From contig JAGQDJ010000031.1 in NCBI GenBank assembly GCA_022885665.1, forward strand, positions 310,001 to 374,000: a stretch of DNA of 64,000 nucleotides, read 5' to 3'. The DNA comes from Triops longicaudatus. Lineage: Eukaryota; Arthropoda; Branchiopoda; Notostraca; Triopsidae. Under the pieces are notes generated by a model. The model saw nothing but the letters and a program-made list of their open reading frames with translations, did no database searches and was not told the DNA's origin. Shown here piece after piece: positions 1 to 11,946 of the stretch. Numbering within the stretch: the first letter of the stretch is position 1; each line of letters opens with the position of its first letter. A program made the position numbers and the translations under genes.

Positions 1-414
1 TATGGTATTAATATGAGAATTCACTACTTTGGTTTAAATATATAATATTCAGGCAATCTGAAACGACAGAAAGTGCCAATATCCAGCGCGTAGGCTGTTT
101 CTCTCCGTACAGGTAGTTACTCGCGCTAATTAACAAAACGTCCCATTAATCCCAATTTGCCCAGCAACAAAAAAAAATATCAAAGAATGCGCTCGCCTTG
201 TTTTAAATTTAAATTGTAGTAGATTTGAATACTCAGTTCTTTGGAATCTTTGAAACACATTTATTGTTTCGGAAAAAGAGGGCAACGGTTGTTCAGCAAT
301 TAAAATATGGAATACGTAAAGATTGGTCATAATTAAAATAATCTTTAAATAAACTACAAAATGTCATAAGTTTTTTTTTAAAAAAACATCCACTTTTCGT
401 AAAAATAGACCGTG
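1..414. other. AT-rich sequence, no gene seen
   Basis: Long runs of A and T and only very short open frames. No splice-flanked coding piece, repeat or RNA gene is recognisable. If the patch at 415-1149 belongs to a gene on the plus strand, this could be its last intron. Confidence 0.4.
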
Positions 415-1149
415 TTAGAAAGATGTTGTTGCACGTGACTTGAACGCATTTCGGACTCGTTTTGGTGGAAGCTGGGTAAGCCAAAAAGAACCCCCCAAGG
501 TAGCCTTTAGGGGAGATTTTGTAGTACGGAGCCGGATACTGTTCGAAGCAAGCAAGGAAGACAAGTTTAGTCTCAGTCTGTCAGTATGCCAACTAACGGT
601 TCGCAGCCACGAGGGAACGCCCTCGATTTCCGATTCGCCGTCCATAGCCACAGACAAACCCCGAGACCAGTACGCAAACCCATATACCTGTAGGAGCCTC
701 GCTCCTCTTTGCCTTCTCAACAGGACCGGCCGACCAGAAAATTTACAACCTGGGAATTGGGAAAATTGGGCCACCAAAACTTCTGTACAATCAACGTCAG
801 CCCATACCAACTGCCTAATGGACAAGAAAGGCTCCCATGCACGTTACACACGGAAAAGAATTCGGATTGCAAGGTGTAACGCAATGTTACAACAACACGG
901 CCTTCCATAATGACGGATAAAATTGCGTCCCCTGCCACATATGCCCTTAAGCTGTCTGCGCCTAAAATGAGTTTAAGCTTATTAGGTGTGAAACCCCAAT
1001 GGCTGGGTCAGCTCGAGTTCTTCCGTTCAAAAGATAGGATTGATTTCCTGTATTGGCGTGGTAACGATTCGAGGAAGCTTGAAATTCGCTTCTTGCAGAA
1101 CGACGAAGCGTTTCAGGCACTCAGCAATTACATGTCAGTCAAGCATTAG
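415..1149. other. GC-richer patch with conflicting open reading frames; possible terminal exon(s) of an unrecognised gene
   Basis: This block is clearly richer in G and C than its surroundings. It has a 156-codon frame on plus (440-910), a 136-codon frame on minus (415-825) and a plus frame at 910-1149 ending KLEIRFLQNDEAFQALSNYM-SVKH. In the 910 frame the upstream sequence is also open in pieces. Candidate splice signals (donor GTAAGC after 478, acceptor CTGTCAG before 585, pyrimidine-rich acceptor near 722, donor GTGTAA near 876) could join them into the last exons of a plus-strand gene that starts outside the window. I cannot choose between strands by eye and do not recognise the product. 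A degraded gene is also possible. Confidence 0.3.
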
Positions 1150-3479
1150 AGTTCACGTGCAGGGACGCATGTTTACAAAACCACGGAAATACTACATTTA
1201 AAAATGTTGACTAACAGCTGGCTCGAATTTTCTCTTACACAGTGTTAATGCGGAGTCCCATGCCGATTTTACTCAAATACCTGTGTTGTTTTATTTCAGA
1301 CTAATCGTGTATTATTTCGTGTGAAAATGTCCTATGTATACTCGAGAGCTTTTTTTTATTATAATTTATTTTTATTGAGAGCCTAGACTTGAGCTTGAGC
1401 TCGTTGTCATTTCTTTCACGTTTCACATTTTTTGTCGTACGCCATTCTTACAAATTAAATGTACTTGTTTTGCACCTATTTACTGACTCAATACAAGTTT
1501 CAGAAAATCGCGTGTATCGCTTTACTAGGCAGTTATTAATATGTGTCGATTTAATTTTGTTTAACTTTGTTGCTTCGAATAAATTTAAATTTATACTGAA
1601 TTTTCAAATTTTCCTTGTGGATGAGGCTAATGTGATTCTAAATTTCGCAATGTAAAAATATTTTTTAAAAACCTTCGTAAAGCAAAGGTGTCTAAAAGTG
1701 TTAGATGATACACTATACATTTGAGACATCGTGTGGTAGACAACTGAGAAAGAGGACATCCTAAATTCGCAACGTGCGAAAACACAAGGTAAACACAGAG
1801 CTTTACCGGGAAAAATGGAATCCCAACCTTGACTACAGTTTCCGACGAAAAACGAGTCTACTGCAAGTTCCGTCTCCCTATTCCAAGCAGCTAAAAAGTA
1901 GGGTCAAGGCCGAATTTGACCCTTGCAGGCAAGACATTAGAAACCCCCCTTTGCCAATACAAATTTACCACTAGATTTAAATTGTTTCGATCTAACGAGT
2001 CCAAACAAGGAGTAAGTGATCAGAATCATCCACTGACTCAGACAGCTCTTTTCGCTTCAGACATTTTTGCTCCCGTAACCCCGTTCTCCTCTTAACCTTA
2101 GCCTTAAAATCACTCCTTGTTGCTTTACAAACAAAGCTGCATTGTTACTTGTTTAAAACACAAAATACAAACACAATACCTTCTTGTTCGCTTAAGCATA
2201 ACGGTTAACTTTTTAACAAAATCTTTTTTCTCAAACGGAACCCTGGCTTTTTGTTTTTGCGTCAGAAAAAGAGTACAGTTTCAATCCATCGCTCAGGTCG
2301 ATTAGCCGTTTAAACAAAACTTGAAAAAGTTCTTCCGAAGTAGTCCATCGAGATAACAATCCCACAATCCTTCACATTTCCTCTAACTCCCCGGATCCCG
2401 ACACTTTTTTTTAAAGCATCTTAATTTCTTGTTTCGCCTTGTTCTAAAACAAGAATCATGCAAAGGAAAATATAAACGTTGTCAAAAAATAAAACCTCTT
2501 TTTAAAAAGTTGACGTGCCACTGGTCTCAATTAAGTTCTAGGTAAGAAAAGCTGCCTTGCCGCAAGCCATCCTATGCAACGCAAGGTTGGTACATTGTAT
2601 GTTCGTCCGGCTGGCGGGAACGAACTTGCGTTGCAAACTTCCGTTTCTTACAACACCTGTAGCGCGCAGCGATTTCGCTCTTCAACAATTCCTTTTTGTG
2701 ATGGATTTGTATATTCAAAGTTCGCTGCATGAAATCTCTTCGCCTACAGACTTGCGCTTTGTCTTGGCATTATTTACCCACAATTGTCCTATCCACTAAC
2801 TTACAGATATAATATCCCAAGGAAATACACAGGAATATCTCAAAATATATTCCTGAGTACAAATTTGAATTTGCTTAACAACAACGCTGTTCCAGGCAAG
2901 GGATTTTGCAGCAATGGAAGTATGCCAAAGCAATGGGGCCGGGCCCTGGCTTCCGGCACTGACCTATTTGGAAGAAGACTTGTTCCTCCCGTTTCTGCCT
3001 TGCGTTTATTTCACTGCTTCTTCTGAACTTTTATTCATTGTTTGTTGTACGCCGTCGTTTTATAAGAGCACATTTTTATCGTGTCTTTTCCAGGTAGCCT
3101 GGGTTTCATTGAGTTAGTATTCTACCCTAAGTAAATCACCAAGGTATATTTCATAGTCTTCCGAAAATGTTTACACAAAATTAAGAAAAAAGGCTCGATT
3201 TCCAAGTTTTGACGAGTATTTTTTTTTCTAATAGTTTATTGGCCCATACGCCTGTAAAAACTTTTAAAAAATTTCAGAGCGAGAATTCTAGCAAATCTAC
3301 AGATTAAAGAGTTGTAGCCATGTTCACGCTTGCGAATAAAAAGAAAATAATTGTCATGGAATGGCACTTTAAATACTATTGTAAGAATTGTCTGAATATT
3401 TTTCGAGGATTTCGGTAGTGTGTGTAACTATACGTGGATTTCCACTATTACCAAATTTATTTAATCTAAATGAGCATCC

Positions 3480-3640
3480 CCGTGACGTCATGCTCCATGC
3501 TTAGCTGCCTTCGGACTAGGTAGCACCGCTGACCCCAAATCCACGCTAGAGTTAACCTCAATTGCAGTCATCCGTGCTCAACAAAAACCGCTGGCTGGAT
3601 TCTTTTGTGGGCTTTGCCTTCTTCCTTATAAAAGCATGAA
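3480..3640 (+). promoter_or_regulatory. Possible promoter: CRE-like site and TATA-like box
   Basis: GTGACGTCA, which contains the cAMP-response-element core, lies at about 3481-3489. A TATAAAA sequence lies about 140 bases further on, near 3628, in locally GC-richer DNA. A 43-codon lysine-rich frame follows at 3636-3767, but its ATG begins within a few bases of the TATA-like box, too close to be transcribed from it. The spacing and motifs fit a plus-strand promoter, yet no recognisable gene follows, so this may be chance. Confidence 0.2.
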
Positions 3641-6417
3641 AGACAAGAAGATGAAGAAGAGGAAGGCGAAGATGTTTTCTGCCCTGGTAGCGAGTTTCAA
3701 GTCAAAGAGAAAAAAAATCTTGTGCTATCTACGGCACGACAATCAGGAATTGAAAAAAATAACATAAAAACCCATTAATCAAGGAAGGACTTTGAATAAA
3801 TTTAAACAATGCTAAATAAATAAAAATATACACAAAAGGTCAGAGAAAAATACCAAAAATCAACCGAGAAGCTAAACATTGAGCAATTACGAAGACCAAA
3901 AAGGCAGAATTGAAAGATAAAAGGGACACACTCAAAGAAGACGTAGCCACCCGGAAAAACGAGGAATTAAGGTTGAGTTAAAAAAAGTGGACAAGACGTC
4001 TTGCACCTGAAAAGCGAAATATAGTGCAATCCATCATAAACGGAAGTTGTGAACTTGCTGACAAATTCTTAGAATCTTCTTAACCTCAATTAATTACACC
4101 AGCCTCTTTTCTCACTTGCTCCGAAATCAAATTACGGTGTATTTGTTCTCGTTGTGAATGAGGACTTCAACGCCCGAACTGCTAATAATCACACGCTGAC
4201 AAAATAGAAGAATTAAAGAGATTATACTTGTTAATCAGTTAGATGAGATATATTATGCAATTATTAGTGAAAATGAGTAGAAAATGAAGCAAATAAAGCT
4301 TGCAGTTGCTCATCCAGTCACGATATTCCTAAGTTGAGCGCCTTGCGTGATTTAAGAAATTAGTTTCCAAAGAGAGTTAACTAACGGCGGGGACGAACTG
4401 ACTGCTTAATTAGCACACTACTAATGAGGTACAGTACTTAACGCAAGCCAGATAACAAGACCAAATAACCACAGTATTATACATTATTCTGCGGTGAGTG
4501 AAAACAATGTGCACTAACCACCTTCTGAAACAACTACCTGTCGACTGAACTGTTAACTAATTTACCACTGGATACGAATATGAGGTTAGCTAACAACCAA
4601 AATGATCCATTGCACTTCAAGCGCAAAATTTGCCATAGAGGAACATGACACTAAAATACTGTATGCAGAGAAAACTTGGAAACTTCCATATGCTACAGAT
4701 TACCAGTTTCACACAGCACAAAGTAAGTTGAATCTGTGGACAGATGTCCCATATACTTTAACATACTCTGCACTAAAGCTTCAGCTTCGAAAGAAAATCT
4801 ATCTCGTACATCTACGTATTTACGTGCGTGAGGTTAAATAGGATTCAAGGCCGAGGACATTATCTACATTTCCAAACTATACAGACTAACCTGAATTCAG
4901 GTACCCGCATATGATGGCTTGTAAGAAGTTTTCCCAGGTACCGTATGCCTCAGTGTAGGAAATCAAATTGTAAAAGGTCAGAATATGACGGTTAAAAGGA
5001 ACCGTTTCTTAAGAGGAAGCCCCTTCTAAGCGCAGTACACGCTCGTATATTACAGCATAAATGTGCGTTACAAATACGTAATACCTGCTGTATGAGATGA
5101 AACAATATAGGCTAGGTGGATAGCATTTCATCGAAATTTTAATCGTAAAGTTAAAGGTTTAGGTCGAATCGATGGGGACTCCGAGAATTGCGGAGTGTAG
5201 GATCAATTAGATAAGATGACTCATCCGTTTTATTTTTTTTTTTAGGTTGTATCAATAAAGAATTTCTGGGACCTAAAGGCCCGGTAAGTTATATATGTTA
5301 ACTTTGGATGAGACTCTGAAGTTTGGAAGAAGAACTAGCCATGAACAGCTTTTCGCAAGTCTTTACAAGACACAAGAATAGCTGAACTCATAAAAAATAA
5401 GGTGGAGACGGATAAAATTTATTCAATGCAGCAAATACTAAGAAAGTCGAAGACAACAATACGCCGAAATGTCGCCATGATTCATCTTGAAATAAATAAT
5501 TTTAAACAAGCCAAATCAAACAAGTAATATGCCAGCACAACCGGTGAAAATTTGTTATGGGAAATGAATAGAAATTAGAAGACAGAAAAATAGAAAACTA
5601 ATTCTACTAGTTTGCTTATGCGAAAAATACATTTTTAATGATTATGTTTAATAATAATTTAGTCATAGAGCATATATTCAGAGTTTAACAGCAATTTCTT
5701 GGAAATGATTTCCCCTAGGGCTGAAAACCAAAAGCGATTATTAGGCATACAAAAATATAATAAAATGATTTTTAAAAGATAAGAAAGTGAGTATTTGTAC
5801 GGAAAATGAAACAAACATGATCTTGAATGATGACTGAGCTTATATCTTCAGCTGATAAACAAGGAACATAATTCAAGTCAATCACACAAATTATTTCAAT
5901 ACTGGTTATTACGTATAATCGGCTATAACGGACCAATTTCCCGTCCCTTTCAACTGATTTGACGGCAATATTATACACCATCAATACTTCAGTAGAAGCT
6001 TACTTATTGAGCCTCCACATATAATGCAATTCGGCGGTTTGGAGGTTAATAAGTCGGATACTTGATACAATCGAGTAATATACTAAGTTATTTCAAGTAC
6101 TCTCAGAAATACCGAACTCGATCTACTGTGTGCTGACAGTTTGGATGGTCGAGAAAATGGAAGGTTGTAAGCTTTTTGAACACATGCAATAATTATCACG
6201 TTTTGTATTAACAACAAAACTTGACCGACTTGTTACCTTACTGTGAAATCAAGAAACATTATTGAGCTCCAAAGGTTTTCTTTTCTAATTAATCTCTGTT
6301 AGAAAACTACAGCAAGTTCAACAAATGAAGAGTATCTGGTTTCATTACGTACTCTTATTTTCCTTTCTTTCGCACATTAGGTATTTTATGATTAGATATG
6401 TCGCTGTAAATTACTAT

Positions 6418-6452
6418 ATATTGTACGTACTACAACAAAATACGTACAATAT
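6418..6452. repeat. Perfect 12-bp inverted repeat with 11-base loop
   Basis: ATATTGTACGTA at 6418-6429 is matched exactly by its reverse complement at 6441-6452, around an 11-base spacer. It could form a hairpin or cruciform. No transposon terminus or target-site duplication is evident. Confidence 0.8.
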
Positions 6453-7223
6453 AGTGTATTTATAAACAACAGCATGTATTTAAACGATAGGTCTAAATAC
6501 TTGCTACTCAACATAAACAGAACAACAACCTAATTTCGAATTAATTCTAAATTGATTTTACTAACGTGATAATGTAAACGCAAATAATTTTATATAATTT
6601 AACCGTACGGCGGTTTCGAAATTTAAATTAATTATACTCTATGTAAAATCAATTGTGTATAATGTAAAGATAATCACAATATTTCCTGCATACGAGAAAG
6701 CTCACAACGAACACATGGTTGCTCGTTCGTTACTTTTAAGTTCAACAAAAGTCGAGCCAAAACCAGGGAATTTAGAAAGAAAATCTGAAGAAACTGCAGC
6801 TATCCTGCCACCTAGTATTCTACTTATACACTAACACAGTTACACTTTTCCTGAGGCGCTTCTACCTGCGCTCATTCTCCACTTTTAAAAAGGAGTCCTC
6901 AGTTCCGCAATCCTCGTTCATGCGCCCTCAAAACTAGCCACCGAAGGGCATGCTCATTATCATTCCAAGTCAACTAGAGATGTTTCTCTCTCCCATTTTC
7001 TCAATTTTCTTCCAAAATAATATTCGCGATCTGCGCGTCACTTGTACAGATTTTTAAAAAAATTATTTTCCCTTCAATGCCAAGCAAATCTTTGAGGCAA
7101 TTACATTTTCAATTTCAAACTACACTCCAGTTACAATGCAAACTTGTGCGAGTTTGGGGTGAAACCACGATTCGAATAATCAGTAAAAACAGGAAAAGCG
7201 CTAGTGAAGGGAAACGGTATCGA

Positions 7224-7508
7224 TTATCCAGGTTGGAAGAACGACCTGTCAGAAGGGCCGCAGCCGGAGCTCGAGCAACGGCGCTTTTTTCCTACAGGTA
7301 AATGCCCTAAGGCGAAGGGGAGGACTGGCGGTTTCATGTAGGTTGTCTGATTTCCGCCAGGTAGGTCGGTTATCCTGGTTGGGTTGGTATAGCTCTTGGC
7401 TCTCTCGGCTTTATGGAGAGTTTCAAGGGACTTGACTTGGCTCTTTCGGGTTGACAGAACAGGTTGTGTGTTGTTGAGGAGAGACGCCATGGATTGTTGA
7501 TCAGCCAT
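7224..7508 (-). CDS. Unrecognised 94-residue protein, or first coding exon of a larger gene
   Basis: The minus-strand ATG at 7506-7508 has a good context (ACAAAATGG) and opens a GC-richer frame of 94 codons to a stop at 7224. The product begins MADQQSMASLLNNTQP and is rich in Ser, Thr, Lys, Pro and Gln, with no signal peptide or membrane segment. A possible donor (CCT/GTAGGA) lies at codon 71, with the exon's low end at 7296. The real protein may therefore be a longer spliced one whose later exons lie at lower coordinates, or the frame may run on as a single exon ending in a Cys/Ser/Gly-rich tail. I recognise no family. The codon composition differs from the surrounding AT-rich sequence, which is the main support. 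Confidence 0.4.
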   Translation of the reverse strand: MADQQSMASLLNNTQPVLSTRKSQVKSLETLHKAERAKSYTNPTRITDLPGGNQTTYMKPPVLPFALGHLPVGKKRRCSSSGCGPSDRSFFQPG

Positions 7509-10500
7509 TTTGTGGGCCTTGGACTTTTCAGTGTGTGTTGCTGGGTTTTACGTGAACGATGTGTTGTTAAGTTTTAACCTTTCGCAAGTTTTTCACCGAC
7601 GAGCTTTTCGGAAAAAATAAAGTTACAAGTATTGCCTTAATCCCACGCCCGGAATTCTTCTCAAAGTTTCTCTCAACTACAAAAGAAATTATTAGAACGT
7701 GTTAAGAAGAAAGGTACACACCGTTTTACATCTTTGCTTCTTTTAAGGCACTCTGCAGAACGAAACTGTGTTCATGTTTATGCAAGTGCCTAATGTGGGA
7801 ATGAATCATGGCACATCGATTCGTCATCACCATTCCAAGTGTAATTAAACTCCCAGCAGCTCTTCGGATTACTCTTTTAGACACTCTAAGCTCGCGTTCA
7901 CTTTAAACCAGGTAAACAATTCAATATTTATACTCTGGTAACAAGTCGTTTTCGTTGAAAGTATGCCCTGTGGATTTGACGAGCCCTGCAAGCTTTGTTT
8001 CAGTGATTGGGCTGTTCTCGATCTCTGTTTCAAAGTTTTCGTAGTGTGTATACTACACTTTGCCCTAAACTGGAGAGCTTAAATACCTGTCAGGTGATCG
8101 AACCGTAATTAAGTCTTCGTTTCCTGTTATTTGGCTCCATTTCTGAATTTCCCTAGCCCTTAACTTCACCTTAAGCCACGGTTTGCTTGGTTAATTGTCT
8201 CAGGACCAATTTATACATTATAGTTTCTCAACATAAATTTACATACGGCAATGGCAATGCTCTGTCCACAAATTAGAAAACTATTGCTTTGCAAAAAAGT
8301 TCACACGCAGAAAATAAAGTGAGACAAAAATTTTGGAAAAGTATACGCAGTTCTCCTTGTTAATTTTCATATTTTGCATCATATTCTGAATTTAACTTGA
8401 CACTACTATATGAAACCATGTTAAATTTAATAGTGATCACTTTATTATAAAGCAAATAGACTATAGATTGCTCAATACAGATAAATTCTTACGGAAGGAT
8501 TATTAGTTAGCCATAGTCTAACCACACCGCAACAACCATCTGTAAATTAATTCCTACAAAAATCTTAGAAAATATAAAAATGTAAAAATAACTAATTAAA
8601 AAACACGTATAAAACTAACAAATTATGCAAGTACTCGTTTTATGTAAAAAAAATTGCTAATAATTTGTTCCGTCTTCAGTATTTTATTGAAAGAATGCCC
8701 AAGCTTTGTTAAAACTGTGTAAAGGTAGGGGGGAAATGACTAACGCGAGAATTTCAACCATGGTGAACTTTGCTTAAAGCACGCAGCTTTAAAGTATTTT
8801 ATTAAATCCGTAGCTCAGTAAAAGTTTCTATATAGTTTTTTTTTCTCCAGAACAACACACGATAAAAGAAACAAGAATTGGAACAAAGTATTCGATCATT
8901 TATTGAACTACTTTAGGATACCGTCGACCTTCGGAGTACGTTAGTCGTTGGTAATTTCGTCCTTGCAATTTCGGTCGTGTGGTCTCCCAGCTTCGTTTTT
9001 TTATTTCTTTTTCTTGCTTCTAGCTCTTTAGAACAGGATTTTTTTAAAAGTTTCAAAACCCGACTCTCAAACTCCTCAGCTTACCAGAACTTTTAAGGAA
9101 GCAGGCAGCCTTTAGGGCATTCATCTTATTATCTCCTTTTCTCTTGTGCTCTTTCGGTGTTCAGCGCTAAAGGCTACAAGGCACACGCACAGCGCAGCAA
9201 AAAGTCACGCACAAGAATGAAAAATCAAAAGATTGAATTACTGTCATAGGTTTTGGTATACGAATAAAACTGCAATTCAGATAAACTATAAATGTACAGA
9301 AAAAACAGTGATAAAATTAACAAGGTTTAAAATTGAACCGAAGTTTTCTGCTTGTTTTCGTATCACTGCAGCTGACATTTAAAAGTTTGACAACAAAGAA
9401 TAATAAAAACTATGCGGTTAGAGTAACCCTTTTTTACAGCGCTTAGAAACAACCACCCAAATCTTGCTTGCTCAGAAACATATGGTATCCATGTGCAGGT
9501 GCACATATGCGCATGCATTAGCCTCCAATAACGCCTTAGCCTTATACATGTCCAGCCTTTCTACTCTCCCGCTCATTGGCGTAACGCGATCTCATCAGCA
9601 TTCAAGTCAGGTTAGCCAAGATTCCCTCAAGTTATTATCTGCCAAAATATAGAAACCAGATATTTTGCAATCATTTTCTCCCTTCTAAATGTTGCCTTCT
9701 ACACAAAAAAGCCTTGGATTCTTTAAAAACCATCCGTAGCCGATCATCCGTAATAATGAGCCGAGGAAGACAACAAATTTAACAATTTCTAGCTTTCTCC
9801 TTAAAATTGTTTCAATTGCGGTCATTGACGTGGTATCACTCACTCGCCACAAAGTCTGTTTCATATCGATCTCTGAAACAATTTTAACCAGGAAAAGTAG
9901 CTGAGGCGTGTAGGTGAACGCGTGCGTGAAGCCTCAGACCGTTCATTTTTTTCTTCAAAAAAAGGAATAGAAAACTTATGTGTTACCAACTTCCGTGTCC
10001 GCTAGCTAAGATAACCAAAATAGCTGTCCATAAAAGTAATATGTGTTCAGTTTTCCTCGCTGTGAGCTGATATACGAAAAACTGAATCAAGGTTGGCTAC
10101 TGGTCTAGAGAGGCCACGCTGTACTGACACTTATCATAAGGTCGAAAATGCGGAACTTTGCTGTGGCCACAAAAAGGCCTTTGGCTCATCCCTCTCCCCT
10201 GTCGCCCTTGTTCTGTAGTCGTTCCCTGTATACAAACAACACCTAACCTCAAATCTTACCACACATCTGTTGTGTAATTCCACAATTTCGACTACAGACT
10301 AAGGTTTCCATTCGGTATTATTGCAGCATTCTTTGGCTACTTTACAATCGTGTCCACAGTTTCACAATTCTCGCAGTGAATACCTACATCCACGTGTATA
10401 ACTCGTTAACAGTGCAGCGGTGTCCTCACTTTCATAACGGAATATTAAGAACTGGTGATTTCAGTGCTGTGTTCAGAGTATTTCACTCTATTTTTCGTTC

Positions 10501-11756
10501 GTCACGTTTAAAGTGAAGCCTAATCAACGTTGTTTGAACACTGCGGCCGATCCGATTTACCATATTTTAGTTCCATTGTGAAAGAATTGTTCGAATCTTT
10601 TAATTCACTGAAGGGAATACTAATAAGAGCACTTGTTTTTTTTTTACTACTTTAACCCGGTGTTTGAGGTCACTTTTTGAGCACGGTGTACAGCAAGTCT
10701 ACAAGGACTGGTAAATTATATTAACATATACCCTCTGAATTCAGGTAATTGAAGCAATAATCATTATGTTATAAAAAGGTATACGATAATTATAGGTGAT
10801 CTCGTTATGCGTACAATCTCGTACAGTGGATCTCGTATACAAACATAGCATGGTTCAAGGGATTAAGCTCCGAGTGACAAAAAAGTTGCAATAGATTTAA
10901 CCACAACTGAGTATTTTCCTTACTCTTAAATTTTGTATAAATTTAGCTGAATAGTTTCTATGACCTAAGACTGCAATCGTACGGTAACATTTTACTAAAG
11001 ATTAACGGTAACAAAAGTGTTTTTGCTATAAAGAGTGTAAAAAGCTAAGTCTTTGCAATGACCTTCTTTACATTGTTTTCCTAATGAGAGACACGCGTAA
11101 CACTGCCAAACGCCCGTGCCAAACGGAATTTATGCAAGCGTGTCGTCGCACTAAGGGAAACTTATCATTTATTCTGCATAATCATGTAAGCAAGTCCAGT
11201 CTAAGACAAGAATGAATGCTAGTAAAAGCTAGCGTGAATACAACGCCAGCACGGACATGCACGTTGTACTGAAAAGCTACAGATGGTGGCATTTTTAAAG
11301 GGATTAATGCGCGAAAAAGCAAATTTGTGTACATTTATTTATATATCCATTTGTATGGTGCAAAATGTTACAAGGTTTTGCTCTTTACCGCATTTTGCCC
11401 TGTGAAATATTTATTATATTTTACTACAACAAATTAAAAATTGCTATAATTTGTTACTTAGATATTCAAAGTAAGCTTGGTAAAGACCTTACGCATGAGA
11501 AATTTTGTAACTCGATTGACGATTTATTGCGTATCCCCATTTTCTTGTTGCGTATAATGAGGCCGGAAACCGGAAGGGATAAAAACCACGATCTCAGTAG
11601 CAGGGAGGGCGCAATATTTTGCTTTTAGCTACGTTGAATGGTGTATCGCACTAAATCGTGAAAGCGTATTTTTTTTCTCTAGTACAAGCACATATTACAA
11701 TGTACGCTTTTCTAAAAACTTTCCCATAACTAACCATGTCTTTTTGCTTTTTGCAG
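7509..11756. other. Intergenic stretch upstream of the FAM43-like gene
   Basis: AT-rich, with no open frame that looks coding. It ends in a good splice acceptor (TTTTTGCAG, last base 11756), so the first non-coding exon of the FAM43-like gene probably lies somewhere in this stretch. I could not locate it. Confidence 0.5.
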
Positions 11757-11946
11757 GTGTCAAAGCAGTGTCTTTTGGAAGCGAGAGAAAGATTCTTTGA
11801 CAAACGTGATGGCAAAGTGACTTTGATTTTAAAGAAGGAAACGAAGTCCTTTTTTTAATCAGCTGCATGCGAGGTATCTTCTTTCTACGCGCCCAAAAGA
11901 AACAGGAAGGAAGAAAGATCTGCAGTACCTGAAGCTGAAGTAGACC

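Larger units (their letters stand above)
1150..7223. other. Long intergenic or intronic stretch, no supported gene
   Basis: About 6 kb of AT-rich sequence with only short open frames of unconvincing composition. The most protein-like is 1774-1974 (plus, about 65 codons), which has no family resemblance that I can see. It also holds a CRE-plus-TATA-like cluster near 3.5 kb and a perfect hairpin near 6.4 kb, listed separately. Confidence 0.5.
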
